NCBI GenBank assembly: GCA_002698425.1
Contig: NZXU01000081.1
Span: forward strand, 32,807-96,806
From: Ahrensia sp.
GTDB taxonomy: Bacteria > Pseudomonadota > Alphaproteobacteria > Rhizobiales > Rhizobiaceae
Direction of reading: 5' to 3'
DNA: 64,000 nt
A model generated the notes under the pieces. That model was not told where the DNA came from, did no database searches, and saw nothing but the letters and a program-made list of their open reading frames with translations. The translations under genes were made by a program, and so were the position numbers. Each line of letters opens with the position of its first letter. The stretch's first letter is position 1. Shown in pieces: positions 37,642 through 48,582 of the stretch.

Positions 37642-39660
37642 ATGATGAACATCCAGGCGACCGCAAAGCCGCAATCCGGTGTCGATGAACGCGACATGGC
37701 GAACGCCATCCGCGCATTGGCGATGGATGCGGTGCAGAAAGCGAATTCCGGTCATCCCGGCATGCCGATGGGCATGGCCGACGCGGCGACGGTGCTGTTC
37801 AACCGCTTCATGAAGCTCGATCCGTCGAAGCCGGACTGGGCGGACCGCGACCGCTTCGTCCTGTCGGCCGGTCACGGTTCGATGCTGCAATATGCGATCC
37901 ACCATTTGCTCGGCTATGCCGACATGCCGATCGAGCAGTTGCAGCAATTCCGCCAGCTCGGCAGCCATACGGCAGGTCATCCCGAATACGGCCACGCGCT
38001 CGGTATCGAGACGACGACCGGGCCGCTGGGGCAGGGGATCGCCACCGCCGTCGGCATGGCGATCGCGGAGCGGATGATGGCCTCGCGCTTCGGCGCGAAG
38101 CTGGTCGATCACCATACCTATGTCATTGCCGGCGACGGCTGCCTGCAGGAAGGCATCAGCCATGAGGCGATCGACCTCGCGGGCCACCTGAAGCTCGGCA
38201 GGCTGATCGTGCTTTGGGACGACAATCACATTTCCATCGATGGACCGACCTCCCTGTCCACCTCGATGAACCAGCCGGCGCGTTTCAAGGCGGCCGGCTG
38301 GGATGTTCAACGCGTCGATGGCCACGACATGAACGCTGTCGCAGAAGCCATTGAGAAGGCGCGCAAATCGAGAAAGCCGTCGCTGATCGCCTGTCGCACG
38401 GTGATCGGCAAGGGCGCGCCGAACATGCAGGGTTCGGAAAAGACCCATGGCGCGCCGCTCGGGGCAGATGAAATCGCCGCGACGCGCGCCAATATCGGCT
38501 GGGCGCATGAGCCCTTCGTGGTGCCGGAGAATGTCGTCAGGGCGTGGCGCGCGGTTGCCGCGCGGGGCCGTGACGAGCGGCTTGCCTGGGAACAGCGCCT
38601 TGCCGAAAGCTCGCGGCGCAAGTCCTTCGAAGCGGCGTTGAGCGGCGAAATGCCCGCACAGCTCAAACGCGGCCTGACCGCCTTCCGCAAGGCGCATGTC
38701 GAGGCGGCGACGAAGGTTGCGACCCGGAAGGCGTCGGAAATGGCGCTCGGCGTGATCAATTCGGCGACAACGCTGACGGTTGGCGGCTCGGCGGACCTCA
38801 CCCATTCCAACCTGACGATCACCAAGGGGCTGGAGTCGATTGCTCCGGGCCGGTTCAAGGGCCGTTACATCCATTACGGCATCCGCGAACACGGCATGGC
38901 GGCGGCGATGAACGGCATCGCGCTGCATGGCGGCTTCGTTCCCTATGGCGGCACGTTCCTCGTTTTCACCGATTACGCGCGCGGCGCGATGCGGCTGTCG
39001 GCGCTGATGGGCCAGCGCGTGATCTACGTGATGACGCATGATTCCATCGGGCTTGGCGAGGACGGGCCGACGCATCAGCCGGTCGAGCATCTCGCCATGC
39101 TGCGCGCGACACCGAATATCAATGTCTTCCGCCCGGCCGATATCATCGAAACGGCGGAAGCCTGGGAACTGGCGCTGGAGACGGCGGATCGGCCGACGGT
39201 CCTGGTCCTGTCCCGGCAGGGTCTGCCGATGCTCCGGTCCGCTCACGCGAAGGATAACTGCTCCGCCCGCGGCGCTTACATGCTGCACGAGCCGAAAAGC
39301 GGGCGCGACGTGACCATCCTGTCGACGGGATCGGAGGTCGAGATCGCGAAGGCCGCGGCCGACCGGCTGCTGGCCGAAAAGAACATCAGGGCCGCGGTGG
39401 TTTCCATGCCCTGCTGGGAATTGTTCGAGGCCCAGGACGCGGCCTATCGCAACGCCGTTCTCGGCAAGGCCCCGCGCATCGCCGTGGAAGCGGCAGCGCG
39501 GCTCGGCTGGGATCGCTGGATCGGCGAGGACGGCGCCTTCATCGGCATGACCGGTTTTGGCGCGAGCGCGCCGGCGGCCGATCTCTATCGCCATTTCGGC
39601 ATCACGACCGACGCGATCGTCGATGAAGCCGTCCGGCTGACGGCCGCCGGAGGCGCGTGA
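37642..39660 (+). CDS. cbbT: Transketolase
   Basis: A 672-residue full-length transketolase: the ThDP motif [12 protein letters not shown], the substrate stretch [12 protein letters not shown], and the pyrimidine domain with the catalytic Glu in [10 protein letters not shown]. Acts in sugar-phosphate rearrangement. Starts with ATGATG after GAGGAGGAC. Its stop overlaps the next start by one base (TGATG). Confidence 0.96.
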   Translation: MMNIQATAKPQSGVDERDMANAIRALAMDAVQKANSGHPGMPMGMADAATVLFNRFMKLDPSKPDWADRDRFVLSAGHGSMLQYAIHHLLGYADMPIEQLQQFRQLGSHTAGHPEYGHALGIETTTGPLGQGIATAVGMAIAERMMASRFGAKLVDHHTYVIAGDGCLQEGISHEAIDLAGHLKLGRLIVLWDDNHISIDGPTSLSTSMNQPARFKAAGWDVQRVDGHDMNAVAEAIEKARKSRKPSLIACRTVIGKGAPNMQGSEKTHGAPLGADEIAATRANIGWAHEPFVVPENVVRAWRAVAARGRDERLAWEQRLAESSRRKSFEAALSGEMPAQLKRGLTAFRKAHVEAATKVATRKASEMALGVINSATTLTVGGSADLTHSNLTITKGLESIAPGRFKGRYIHYGIREHGMAAAMNGIALHGGFVPYGGTFLVFTDYARGAMRLSALMGQRVIYVMTHDSIGLGEDGPTHQPVEHLAMLRATPNINVFRPADIIETAEAWELALETADRPTVLVLSRQGLPMLRSAHAKDNCSARGAYMLHEPKSGRDVTILSTGSEVEIAKAAADRLLAEKNIRAAVVSMPCWELFEAQDAAYRNAVLGKAPRIAVEAAARLGWDRWIGEDGAFIGMTGFGASAPAADLYRHFGITTDAIVDEAVRLTAAGGA

Positions 39661-40181
39661 TGCTGGCGGCGAGGCAGATGGACGATACGATCATGGATAA
39701 CCCGATTGCCGGCAGGACAGCGATCATCCGCATCAGCCTCGATGGCGGCATCAGCCATACGGCCATTCCGCTGATCACCACCCTGGCGGATGCCGGCGCG
39801 CGCGTCGTCGTCGTGGCCGGGCTCGGAAACCCGGCAGGCGACATCAATCCGGCCCTGACCCTGCGCCCTTTCGCCGGGACGCTGGCGGAGATGGCCGGAA
39901 AGCCGGTCACCTTCGTCAATGAAAGCCTTGGCACCGGCGCGGAAGCGAAATTGGCCGAGGTGCCGTTCGGCGAAATCGCCCTGATGGAAAACCTTCGCTT
40001 CCATTCCGACGAGCGCCGTCGCGAGCATGTCTTCGCCATGCGGCTGTCCGTTCTCGGAGACTATTTCGTCGATGCCGGCGATCCGCCGAACAACAGGCAG
40101 GGCTGGCAGGCGGCGCTGAAGCAGATTCTGCCGGAGCCCGACTTCTCGGCAATCCCGACCCCCTCAAGAAAGGAGGCCTGA
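39660..40181 (+). CDS. Half-length phosphoglycerate kinase-like protein (N-terminal domain only, active-site residues lost)
   Basis: A 173-residue protein (ATG at 39660 overlapping the cbbT stop; an in-frame GTG one codon earlier). It aligns by eye with the PGK N-domain: RISLDGG replaces RxDxNVP, AGLGNP replaces [14 protein letters not shown] matches LxENxRF, and [14 protein letters not shown] replaces the DxFVNDAFGTAHR stretch. The substrate Asp, Asn, His and Arg are therefore altered and the nucleotide-binding C-domain is wholly absent, so PGK catalysis is very unlikely. Yet the frame is intact, coupled to cbbT, and followed by a strong ribosome site for cbbA. It may be a decaying cbbK or a repurposed domain. 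Confidence 0.75.
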   Translation: MLAARQMDDTIMDNPIAGRTAIIRISLDGGISHTAIPLITTLADAGARVVVVAGLGNPAGDINPALTLRPFAGTLAEMAGKPVTFVNESLGTGAEAKLAEVPFGEIALMENLRFHSDERRREHVFAMRLSVLGDYFVDAGDPPNNRQGWQAALKQILPEPDFSAIPTPSRKEA

Positions 40182-40182
40182 C

Positions 40183-41262
40183 ATGGCCCGTATCACCCTT
40201 CGCCAGTTGCTCGACCACGCCGCCGACCACTCCTACGGAGTGCCGGCCTTCAACATCAACAACATGGAGCAGGGCCTCGCCATCATGGACGCGGCCAAGG
40301 CCTGCGACGCGCCGGTGATCATCCAGGCGTCGCGCGGCGCGCGCTCCTATGCCAACGATATCATGCTGGCGAAGATGATCGACGCACTTGCCGAGATCTA
40401 TCCCGACATTCCCGTTTGCATGCACCAGGACCACGGCAACAACGAAGCGACCTGCCTGACGGCGATCCGGCACGGCTTCACCTCGGTGATGATGGACGGC
40501 TCTCTGGAAGCCGACGCCAAGACGCCGGCGTCCTACGAGTACAATGTCGAGATCACCGAGCGCGTGGCGCGCATGGCCCACTGGGTCGGCGCCTCGGTCG
40601 AGGGCGAGCTCGGCGTTCTCGGGTCGCTGGAGACCGGCGAGTCCGAAGCCGAGGACGGCCACGGGGCCGAGGGCAAGCTGTCGCATGACCAGCTCCTGAC
40701 CGATCCGGATCAGGCGGTCGATTTTGTCACCCGCACCGGCGTCGACGCGCTGGCGATCGCCTGCGGCACCTCGCATGGCGCCTACAAGTTCACCCGCAAG
40801 CCGACCGGCGACATCCTCGCCATGCGCGTGATCGAGGAAATCCACGCCAAGCTGCCGAACACGCATCTCGTCATGCATGGCTCGTCCTCGGTGCCGCAGG
40901 AACTGCAGGACATCATCAACGCCCATGGCGGAGAGATGCCGCAGACCTTTGGCGTGCCGGTCGAGGAGATCGTCCGCGGCATCCGGCACGGCGTCCGCAA
41001 GGTCAATATCGACACCGACTGTCGCATGGCGATGACCGGCCAGTTCCGCAGAATAGCGCAGGAAAACCCGTCGGAATTCGATCCGCGCAAATTCCTGAAA
41101 CCGGCGATGGACGCCATGCGCGATCTCTGCCGCGATCGCTTCGAGGCCTTCGGCACCGCCGGCAACGCCTCGAAGATCAAGGTGATCCCGATGGACGAGA
41201 TGGCGAAGCGCTACGCGGCCGGAAAGCTCGATCCGCAGACCGCCACCGCGAAAGCCGCCTGA
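40183..41262 (+). CDS. cbbA: Fructose-bisphosphate aldolase class II
   Basis: A 359-residue class II zinc aldolase of the Calvin-cycle type. Zinc-ligand segments [22 protein letters not shown] and [12 protein letters not shown] are present. AAAGGAGGCCTGAC before the ATG is a near-perfect ribosome site. It condenses trioses to FBP (and probably SBP). Confidence 0.95.
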   Translation: MARITLRQLLDHAADHSYGVPAFNINNMEQGLAIMDAAKACDAPVIIQASRGARSYANDIMLAKMIDALAEIYPDIPVCMHQDHGNNEATCLTAIRHGFTSVMMDGSLEADAKTPASYEYNVEITERVARMAHWVGASVEGELGVLGSLETGESEAEDGHGAEGKLSHDQLLTDPDQAVDFVTRTGVDALAIACGTSHGAYKFTRKPTGDILAMRVIEEIHAKLPNTHLVMHGSSSVPQELQDIINAHGGEMPQTFGVPVEEIVRGIRHGVRKVNIDTDCRMAMTGQFRRIAQENPSEFDPRKFLKPAMDAMRDLCRDRFEAFGTAGNASKIKVIPMDEMAKRYAAGKLDPQTATAKAA

Positions 41263-41320
41263 GGCAAGCCACCGAAGCCGCCACACTTCCCTGCAAGAAA
41301 CAGATCAGAGGAACGAACCC

Positions 41321-42754
41321 ATGAACAAGCACACGTCTCCCGGCAAATATTCCGCCGGCGTCAAGGAATACCGCGAAACCTATTGGGAGCCGAACTACAC
41401 GCCCAAGGACAGCGACATTCTCGCCTGCTTCAAGATCACGCCGCAGGCGGGCGTGCCGCGCGAGGAAGCGGCCGCCGCCGTTGCCGCCGAGTCATCGACC
41501 GGCACCTGGACAACGGTCTGGACCGACCTGCTGACGGACCTCGAATATTACAAGGGCCGCGCCTACGCGATCGAGGACGTGCCGGGCGACGACGAGAGCT
41601 ACTACGCTTTCATCGCCTACCCGATGGGCCTGTTCGAGGAAGGCTCGGTGGTCAATGTCTTCACCTCGCTTGTCGGTAATGTCTTCGGTTTCAAGGCCGT
41701 CCGCGCGCTTCGCCTCGAGGATGTCCGTTTCCCGCTCTGGTTCGTCGCAACCTGCGATGGCCCGCCTCACGGCATCCAGGTCGAGCGCGACAAGATGGAC
41801 AAATATGGCCGTCCGTTCCTCGGCTGCACGATCAAGCCAAAGCTCGGCCTGTCGGCCAAGAACTACGGTCGCGCGGTTTATGAAGCGCTGCGCGGCGGTC
41901 TCGACTTCACCAAGGACGACGAGAACGTCAACTCGCAGCCCTTCATGCGCTGGCGCGACCGGTTCCAGTTCTGCCAGGAAGCCATCGAGAAGGCGGAAGC
42001 CGAGACCGGCGAACGAAAGGGCCACTACTTGAACGTCACCGCGCCGAACATCGAGGAAATGTACAAGCGCGCCGAATTCGCCAAGGAGATCGGAACGCCG
42101 ATTATTATGTCGGATTACCTGACGCTCGGCTGGGCGGCGCAGGCGAGCCTGTCGCGCTGGTGCCGCGACAACGGCATGCTGCTGCATGTCCACCGCGCCA
42201 TGCACGGCGTGATCGACCGCCACCCCAAGCACGGCATCAACTTCCGTGTGCTCGCAAAGATGCTGCGTCTGCTCGGCGGCGACCACCTGCATTCGGGCAC
42301 GGTCGTCGGCAAGCTCGAGGGCGACCGGGCCGCGACGCTCGGATGGATCGACCTGATGCGCGACAAGTTCGTCGCGGAAGACCGTTCGCGCGGCATCTTC
42401 TTCGACCAGGACTGGGGACAGATGCCCGGCGTTCTGCCGGTCGCCTCGGGGGGCATCCATGTCTGGCACATGCCGGCGCTGGTGGCGATCTTCGGCGACG
42501 ATGCCTGCCTGCAATTCGGCGGCGGAACGCTCGGCCATCCGTGGGGCAACGCCGCAGGCGCGGCGGCCAATCGCGTCGCCGTCGAGGCCTGCGTCAAGGC
42601 GCGCAACGAGGGCCGCGAGCTGGAGAAGGAGGGCAAGGACATCCTCACTGCCGCCGCCAAGCACAGCCCCGAACTGAAGATCGCCATGGAAACGTGGAAA
42701 GAGATCAAGTTCGAGTTCGACACCGTCGACAAGCTGGATGTCGCCCATCGCTGA
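41321..42754 (+). CDS. cbbL: RuBisCO large subunit, Form IA-like
   Basis: A 477-residue large subunit. Active-site parts are intact: [12 protein letters not shown], the carbamylated Lys198 (spinach 201) in [39 protein letters not shown] with loop-6 lysine, and [14 protein letters not shown]. The N-terminal part ([25 protein letters not shown]) and the CbbS/CbbQ/CbbO neighbours favour Form IA over the red-type IC. Residues 264-274 differ from the usual HDYLTGGFxAN, reading [11 protein letters not shown] (see findings). It carboxylates or oxygenates RuBP. No carboxysome genes are present. Confidence 0.96.
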   Translation: MNKHTSPGKYSAGVKEYRETYWEPNYTPKDSDILACFKITPQAGVPREEAAAAVAAESSTGTWTTVWTDLLTDLEYYKGRAYAIEDVPGDDESYYAFIAYPMGLFEEGSVVNVFTSLVGNVFGFKAVRALRLEDVRFPLWFVATCDGPPHGIQVERDKMDKYGRPFLGCTIKPKLGLSAKNYGRAVYEALRGGLDFTKDDENVNSQPFMRWRDRFQFCQEAIEKAEAETGERKGHYLNVTAPNIEEMYKRAEFAKEIGTPIIMSDYLTLGWAAQASLSRWCRDNGMLLHVHRAMHGVIDRHPKHGINFRVLAKMLRLLGGDHLHSGTVVGKLEGDRAATLGWIDLMRDKFVAEDRSRGIFFDQDWGQMPGVLPVASGGIHVWHMPALVAIFGDDACLQFGGGTLGHPWGNAAGAAANRVAVEACVKARNEGRELEKEGKDILTAAAKHSPELKIAMETWKEIKFEFDTVDKLDVAHR

Positions 42755-42790
42755 TCAACAGGAACGACACTCGATCGAAGGAATGAGACA

Positions 42791-43150
42791 ATGAGCGAAG
42801 TACAAGACTACGGATCCCGCCTGTCTGACCCCAACAGCCGGAAAATGGGGACCTTCTCCTATCTTCCGGAACTGACGGAAGAGGAGCTGCGCAGCCAGGT
42901 GGAATATATCGTGTCGAAGGGCTGGAACCCGGCCATCGAGCACACCGAGCCGGAAAATGCGTCCTCCCATTACTGGTACATGTGGAAGCTGCCGATGTTC
43001 GGCGAGACGGATGTCGACGCCGTCTTCCAGGAAATCGAGATGTGCAAGACCGCCAATCCGGACAACCATGTCCGCCTGGTCGGCTATGACAACTTCAAGC
43101 AGACCCAGGGCACGGCGCTGGTCGTGCACCGCGCGACGATCAAGGCCTGA
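42791..43150 (+). CDS. cbbS: RuBisCO small subunit, Form IA-like
   Basis: A 119-residue small subunit with [22 protein letters not shown] at the N-terminus and [15 protein letters not shown] in the core. The N-terminal extension ([10 protein letters not shown]) and the lack of the roughly 30-residue C-terminal hairpin of red-type subunits both point to Form IA. GGAATGAGACA precedes the ATG; it lies 36 bases after cbbL. Confidence 0.95.
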   Translation: MSEVQDYGSRLSDPNSRKMGTFSYLPELTEEELRSQVEYIVSKGWNPAIEHTEPENASSHYWYMWKLPMFGETDVDAVFQEIEMCKTANPDNHVRLVGYDNFKQTQGTALVVHRATIKA

Positions 43151-43160
43151 AACACGGGTG

Positions 43161-43185
43161 CCGGGGCGGTGTCAGGCAGCCCCGG
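43161..43185 (+). terminator. Hairpin between cbbS and cbbQ, probable attenuator
   Basis: 7-bp stem CCGGGGC/GCCCCGG with an 11-base loop, 10 bases after the cbbS stop and without a U-run. It could lower expression of cbbQO relative to the abundant RuBisCO subunits. Confidence 0.4.
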
Positions 43186-43229
43186 TTCTCCCGACTACCC
43201 ACGCGTTCCCCCTCCGACAGGAGAAGACC

Positions 43230-44072
43230 ATGAGCGACATCGACCCGAACCGGTTCCGCATCGAAAAGGAGCCCTATTACCGGCCCGTCGGCGACGAGGT
43301 CGAGAAATACACGGCTGCCTATGACGTCCGCATGCCGGTCATGCTCAAGGGGCCGACCGGTTGCGGCAAGTCCCGCTTCGTCGAATACATGGCGTGGAAG
43401 CTCGGCAAGCCGCTGATCTCGGTGGCCTGCAACGAGGACATGACGGCGTCCGACCTGATCGGCCGCTTCCTGCTCGATATCAACGGCACGAAATGGCAGG
43501 ACGGGCCGCTGACCATCGCCGCGCGCATCGGCGCGATCTGCTATCTCGACGAGGTCGTCGAGGCGCGGCAGGACACCACCGTGGTGATCCACCCGCTGAC
43601 CGACCACCGTCGTCAGCTGCCGTTGGAAAAGAAGGGCGAGGTGGTAGACGCCCATCCGGATTTCCAGGTCGTGATCTCCTACAATCCCGGCTACCAGTCG
43701 ATGATGAAGGACCTGAAGCAATCGACCAAGCAGCGCTTCGGCGCGATGTCCTTCGATTTCCCGTCAGCCGATGTCGAGACCGAGATCGTCGCGCATGAGG
43801 CGGGCGTCGACCGCAAGACCGCGGAACGGCTGGTGCAGGTGGCGCAACGGTCGCGCAACCTGAAGGGCCACGGTCTGGACGAGGGGATGTCGACGCGCCT
43901 GCTGGTCTATGCGGGCCAGCTGATCGCCAAGGATATTCCCGCGCAGGCGGCCTGCCAGATGGCGCTGGTCGAGCCGCTGACCGACGATCCGGACATGCGC
44001 GATACGCTGCAGGCGGCGGTCGGCACGTTCTTTCCCGAGATCTCCGACAGCAGCAAAGACAGGGCGGCATGA
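43230..44072 (+). CDS. cbbQ: RuBisCO activase AAA+ ATPase subunit CbbQ
   Basis: A 280-residue MoxR-type AAA+ ATPase: Walker A GPTGCGKS (residues 41-48), Walker B ICYLDEVVEA, and the C-terminal lid. With CbbO it forms a motor that removes inhibitory sugar phosphates from Form IA or Form II RuBisCO. The start at 43230 follows AGGAGAAGACC. Its stop overlaps cbbO (ATGA). Confidence 0.95.
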   Translation: MSDIDPNRFRIEKEPYYRPVGDEVEKYTAAYDVRMPVMLKGPTGCGKSRFVEYMAWKLGKPLISVACNEDMTASDLIGRFLLDINGTKWQDGPLTIAARIGAICYLDEVVEARQDTTVVIHPLTDHRRQLPLEKKGEVVDAHPDFQVVISYNPGYQSMMKDLKQSTKQRFGAMSFDFPSADVETEIVAHEAGVDRKTAERLVQVAQRSRNLKGHGLDEGMSTRLLVYAGQLIAKDIPAQAACQMALVEPLTDDPDMRDTLQAAVGTFFPEISDSSKDRAA

Positions 44073-46399
44073 CGGTCAATCTCGATGACTATCGTGAAGA
44101 GCTGATCAAGGCCGCGCCGGAGCTGGAAGACACGCTGGAGGGGCTGTTCCATGAGTCGGCGCGGCTCATGTCGCCCGCCGGCCTGAAAGACTACCTCGAC
44201 GGCGCGCGGGCGCTGATCGCGCTCGGCAAGGGCCCGAACCTCTTAACGAGCTATCTCGACGAGATGCCGCAGGTGGTCAAGGAATGCGGCGAGGACATCA
44301 TCCGTGACGTCGTCGGCGCGACGCTGAAACTCGCCTCGATGGTGTCGGGCGAGGTGCTGACGCTGATGATCTCGACGCTGCCCGGCGCGGCGCGGCGCTT
44401 CGGCGATCCGGACCTGCTGCGGGACTATCTGCAATTGCTGCACCGCCTGGCCGCCCGCGCGCCGCGTGGCTTGCGGCCGATGTTCGGCGTATTGGAGGAA
44501 CTGCTGTCCAAGCTCACCCTGTCGGGCCTGCGCCGCTGGGTCGATTTCGGCGCCGAGGCTTATCGCCGCGACCTGCCGAAACAGGCCGACTATTTCGGGC
44601 TCGTCAGCGAGGATTCGCGCGCCGTCCTCAAGCAGGAGCGCCGCGGCACCCTGTTCATCGATTCCCAGCGCCGCCTGAACTTCTATCTCAGGGCTTTCTG
44701 GGGCAAGGACTTCTTCCTGCGGCCGAGCGCGGCCGACCACGCCGGTTTCCGCCCCTTCATCGAGGAGGGCGCGATGCATCTCCCCGATGCGGTCGATCAG
44801 GTGGGCGCTGTCGGCGGTCTCGATCTCTACCGCGCCATGTGCGCGCACATGGCTGCGCATATCGCTTGTTCAGACCGCGGATTGAGCCAGCAGGCGCTTA
44901 GCCCGGCGCAGATGTTCTTTGTCGGCATGCTCGAGGACGCCCGTGTCGAATATTGCGCCACCCGGCAGTTTCCCGGATTGCGTGGCCTGTTCAAGTCCCT
45001 GATGCCCCTGTCTCCCGCCGGCCACTACGAACATGAAACCATGTATCTGCTGGAGAAGATCGCGCGGGCGCTGCTGGAGCCGGATTCGCCGCTTGGCGAC
45101 CGGGCCATCGACTCGCTGGTTGAGCAGTTCCACATCAACATCGCCGCCAATGAGCGCGAAACGATGTTCTCCTGGGGGCTCGGTATCGAGCTCTACAACC
45201 TTCTCGCCGAACGCCGCGCCGTTCCGAGCCTGCGCATCCTGGAATCGCTGAACATTCCCTATCGCGATGACAACCGCTTCGTCTGGTCGATGGACGATTA
45301 CGACTGGGGCGACAGTTCGGCCTATCGCCCTGAAACGCAGCGCCAGGTTCGCCGCAATGTCGGGCTGATGGAGTTCATCAACGAGGTGGATGTCGAAACC
45401 GCCGGCGACGATGCCCAGGAGGTCTGGGTGCTGTCGAGTGAACTCTTCCCCTACGAGGACGAGGGCATCTCCTACAACGACATGGAGGGCCGCGAGCCGG
45501 TCTCCGATCCGTTCCATTATGCCGAATGGGACTACAAGGTTCAGCTGCATCGCCCGAGCTGGGCGACGGTCTACGAGCGCCGCCAGGGCAAGGGCGATCC
45601 CGATGCCATCGACAACGTGCTGACCGCACACAAGGGTGTCAGCCACCGGATCAAGCAGATCGTCGACCGGCTGCGTCCGCAGGGCATCTCGCGGCAGCGG
45701 CGGCTGGAGGATGGCGACGAGCTCGACATCAATGCGGCCGTCGACGCCATCGTCATGACCCGTCTCGGCATGCAGCCCGATCCGCGCATCACCATGCGCA
45801 ACGTGATCAACCGGCGCGACCTTGCGGTGGTAATCCTGCTGGACCTCTCGGAATCCACGAATGAAAATGTTCGTGGAACCGAGAAGACGGTGCTGGAGCT
45901 GACGCGCGAGGCGTCCGCCCTCGTCGCCAGCGCCATCAACGGCATCGGCGATCCCTTCGCAATCCACGGATTCGCGTCCGACGGACGCCATGACGTGCAG
46001 TATTTCCGCTTCAAGGATTTCGAACAGCGGCTCGACGCCGAGGTGAAAGGCCGGCTGGCCGGCATGAAAGGCGGGCTCTCGACGCGCATGGGCGCGGCGA
46101 TGCGGCATGCGGGCCACCATCTGGCCCAGCGCCCGGAGCGGCACAAGCTTTTGCTGATCGTCACCGACGGCGAGCCGGCGGACATCGACGAGCGCGACCC
46201 GCAATATCTGAGGATGGATGCAAAAAAAGCGGCGGTCGAGTTACAGCAGCAGGGCATATCGAGTTATTGCCTGACCCTGGATCCCGAAGCCGATCGATAT
46301 GTCGAGCGCATTTTCGGGCCGAACAATTATACCATTATCGACCAGGTGGAACGCCTGCCGGAAAAACTGCCAAGCCTGTTTGCGAACCTGACGAAATAG
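44069..46399 (+). CDS. cbbO: RuBisCO activase adaptor CbbO with von Willebrand A domain
   Basis: A 776-residue protein with a C-terminal VWA domain whose MIDAS motif DLSES (about residues 592-596) should bind a divalent cation that docks to RuBisCO. The remaining N-terminal two thirds bind CbbQ. Length fits the known CbbO range. It pairs with CbbQ; both would be needed to reactivate the CbbLS encoded just upstream. Confidence 0.95.
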   Translation: MTVNLDDYREELIKAAPELEDTLEGLFHESARLMSPAGLKDYLDGARALIALGKGPNLLTSYLDEMPQVVKECGEDIIRDVVGATLKLASMVSGEVLTLMISTLPGAARRFGDPDLLRDYLQLLHRLAARAPRGLRPMFGVLEELLSKLTLSGLRRWVDFGAEAYRRDLPKQADYFGLVSEDSRAVLKQERRGTLFIDSQRRLNFYLRAFWGKDFFLRPSAADHAGFRPFIEEGAMHLPDAVDQVGAVGGLDLYRAMCAHMAAHIACSDRGLSQQALSPAQMFFVGMLEDARVEYCATRQFPGLRGLFKSLMPLSPAGHYEHETMYLLEKIARALLEPDSPLGDRAIDSLVEQFHINIAANERETMFSWGLGIELYNLLAERRAVPSLRILESLNIPYRDDNRFVWSMDDYDWGDSSAYRPETQRQVRRNVGLMEFINEVDVETAGDDAQEVWVLSSELFPYEDEGISYNDMEGREPVSDPFHYAEWDYKVQLHRPSWATVYERRQGKGDPDAIDNVLTAHKGVSHRIKQIVDRLRPQGISRQRRLEDGDELDINAAVDAIVMTRLGMQPDPRITMRNVINRRDLAVVILLDLSESTNENVRGTEKTVLELTREASALVASAINGIGDPFAIHGFASDGRHDVQYFRFKDFEQRLDAEVKGRLAGMKGGLSTRMGAAMRHAGHHLAQRPERHKLLLIVTDGEPADIDERDPQYLRMDAKKAAVELQQQGISSYCLTLDPEADRYVERIFGPNNYTIIDQVERLPEKLPSLFANLTK

Positions 46400-46425
46400 G
46401 CGGTCCCAATCGGAGGATTAATCTC

Positions 46426-47112
46426 ATGGCATCCAACACCATCATCGCCCCGTCCGTTCTGTCGTCGGATTTCTCGAAGCTCGGCGACGAGATCGAGGCC
46501 GTCGTGCGGGCCGGTGCGGACTGGATTCATCTCGATGTCATGGACGGACACTACGTTCCGAACATCACCTTCGGGCCGCCGATCATCAAGGCGGTGCGCA
46601 ACCGGACCGACAAGGTGTTCGACTGCCATCTGATGATCGAGCCCTGCGATCCGTTCCTCGAAGCCTTCGCCGACGCCGGTTGCGACATCATCACCGTGCA
46701 TGCGGAAGCGACGAAGCATCTCGACAGGTCGCTGCAGGCGATCCGCAATCTCGGCAAGAAGGCCGGCGTGTCGCTCAATCCGTCGACGCCGGAAAACGTG
46801 ATCGAATATGTGCTCGACCGGCTCGACCTCGTTCTGCTGATGACGGTCAATCCGGGCTTCGGCGGCCAGGCCTTCATTCCGTCGGTGGTCGAGAAAACCC
46901 GGCGGATCAAGGAGATGATCGGCGACCGGCCGATCGATATCGAGATCGACGGCGGCGTGACGCCGGAGACCGCGCCGCTCGTCGCGGCCGCGGGCGCGAA
47001 TGTGCTGGTCGCCGGTTCGGCCGTCTTCAAGGGCGGCGAGGAAGCCGCCTACCAAGCCAATATCAAGGCGATCCGCGACGCCGCCGACGGGGCGGTGCGG
47101 GCCGCCGCCTGA
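46426..47112 (+). CDS. cbbE: Ribulose-phosphate 3-epimerase
   Basis: A 228-residue Rpe TIM barrel with [31 protein letters not shown] and IDGGVTPET. Interconverts xylulose-5-P and ribulose-5-P. The start at 46426 ([12 protein letters not shown]) follows CGGAGGATTAATCTC; longer frames are not supported. Confidence 0.96.
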   Translation: MASNTIIAPSVLSSDFSKLGDEIEAVVRAGADWIHLDVMDGHYVPNITFGPPIIKAVRNRTDKVFDCHLMIEPCDPFLEAFADAGCDIITVHAEATKHLDRSLQAIRNLGKKAGVSLNPSTPENVIEYVLDRLDLVLLMTVNPGFGGQAFIPSVVEKTRRIKEMIGDRPIDIEIDGGVTPETAPLVAAAGANVLVAGSAVFKGGEEAAYQANIKAIRDAADGAVRAAA

Positions 47113-47136
47113 GACGCGAACAGCGAGGAAAGCCGC

Positions 47137-47847
47137 ATGAGTGTGCGTTTTGCCCAGGGTGGCGACCGGTGCGGATGGCCGCAGGCCGTCCTCTTCGATC
47201 TCGACGGAACGCTGGTCGATTCCGTGCCCGACCTCACGGCGGCGGTGAATGATCTGCTGGCGACCGAGGGCAAACCGGCGCTCGGCCTCGCCGATGTGCG
47301 GACGATGATCGGAAACGGGATCAAGAAGCTGGTCAAACGGGCCTTCGCGGCGCGTGGCGAGGTTCTGGAGGGAGACGCGCTGGCGGCGATGACCGACCGC
47401 ATGATGGGCATCTACGCGCAAAACCTCACGGGCGGCACGACACTGATGCCCGGCGCGGGCATGATCGTGACGGCCTATGCGCGCGCCGGCGTCAAAATCG
47501 GCGTCGTCACCAACAAGCCGGAAGTCTTTTCCCGTTCAATCATCGAGCATTTCGGGCTCGGCCCCTCGGTTCACGTGATCGTCGGCGGCGACACCGGCCC
47601 GGCGCGCAAACCCGCGCCGGACATGTTGCTGCATGCGCTCGACCAGCTTGGCGTCGGCAAGCACCGCGCGCTGATGATCGGCGACAGCCCGGCCGATATC
47701 GACGCCGCGAGAGCCGCTCCGATGCCGTCGATCGCCGTTCGCGGCGGCTACACCAATATCCCTGTCGAGGAACTGGGCGCCGATGTGGTCATCGACAGTC
47801 TGAACGAGGTGCCGCAGGCCATCGAGAGGCTGAAGGAACCGGCCTGA
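47137..47847 (+). CDS. cbbZ: Phosphoglycolate phosphatase
   Basis: A 236-residue HAD-family phosphatase: motif I FDLDGTLVDSVPD, motif II VVTNKPE, motif III K in ARKPAPD, motif IV IGDSPADIDAA. The HAD subfamily and cbb context indicate 2-phosphoglycolate, the product of RuBisCO oxygenation. About 12 N-terminal residues precede the fold. Confidence 0.92.
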   Translation: MSVRFAQGGDRCGWPQAVLFDLDGTLVDSVPDLTAAVNDLLATEGKPALGLADVRTMIGNGIKKLVKRAFAARGEVLEGDALAAMTDRMMGIYAQNLTGGTTLMPGAGMIVTAYARAGVKIGVVTNKPEVFSRSIIEHFGLGPSVHVIVGGDTGPARKPAPDMLLHALDQLGVGKHRALMIGDSPADIDAARAAPMPSIAVRGGYTNIPVEELGADVVIDSLNEVPQAIERLKEPA

Positions 47848-47848
47848 C

Positions 47849-48577
47849 ATGGTGGTTCGCGCGCTCATCTTCGATGTCGACGGCACGCTCGCCGAAACCG
47901 AGGAATTGCACCGCATCGCGTTCAACCGAACCTTCGCGGAAGCGGGCCTGGACTGGGTCTGGGACCGCGATCTCTATCGCCAGTTGCTGGCGGTCACAGG
48001 CGGCCGCGAACGCATGGAGGCCTATGCCGACCGGATCGGGGCCGGGGAGATCGATGCCGCGGCCTTGCATCGCCGGAAGACCGAATTCTACAACGAGACG
48101 ATGGTGCCGGGCTCCGTCACGCTGCGCCCCGGCGTCGAAGACCTCTTGCGGCGGGCGCGGTCCATGGGCCTCGATCTGGCCATCGGCACGACGACCAGCC
48201 GGGCGAATGTCGTCGGGCTGATTTCGGCGACGCTCGGTCCCGACGCCTTGTCCTGGTTCCGGTCTATCCGCACGGGCGAGGATACGAAGCGCAAGAAGCC
48301 CGATCCCGAGGTCTACCGCCTGGTCCTTTCCGATCTCGGATATGGCGCGGAGGAGTGCCTGATCTTCGAGGATTCCGCGAACGGACTGTGCGCGGCCCGG
48401 GCGGTGGACGTGCCGACCGTCGTCACGCCGAGCATCTATACGAGCGGAGACGACTTCTCGGGCGCGGCTTACATTTTCAGGACACTCGACGAACCGTTTT
48501 CGATCCTGAATTTCGAGCCGGATTTCGCCTTTGACGGCATGCCGGTTGGCGTACGCGACCTTCTATTTCACGGATAG
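47849..48577 (+). CDS. cbbY: CbbY-type HAD phosphatase (xylulose-1,5-bisphosphatase)
   Basis: A 242-residue HAD protein: FDVDGTLAETEELHRIAFNR, TTTSRANV, KRKKPDPEVY, FEDSANGL. CbbY proteins dephosphorylate xylulose-1,5-bisphosphate, a RuBisCO side product that inhibits it, complementing the CbbQO activase. It lies one base after cbbZ and ends the operon. The 5-base gap to the converging next gene contains no terminator. Confidence 0.93.
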   Translation: MVVRALIFDVDGTLAETEELHRIAFNRTFAEAGLDWVWDRDLYRQLLAVTGGRERMEAYADRIGAGEIDAAALHRRKTEFYNETMVPGSVTLRPGVEDLLRRARSMGLDLAIGTTTSRANVVGLISATLGPDALSWFRSIRTGEDTKRKKPDPEVYRLVLSDLGYGAEECLIFEDSANGLCAARAVDVPTVVTPSIYTSGDDFSGAAYIFRTLDEPFSILNFEPDFAFDGMPVGVRDLLFHG

Positions 48578-48582
48578 CCGTC

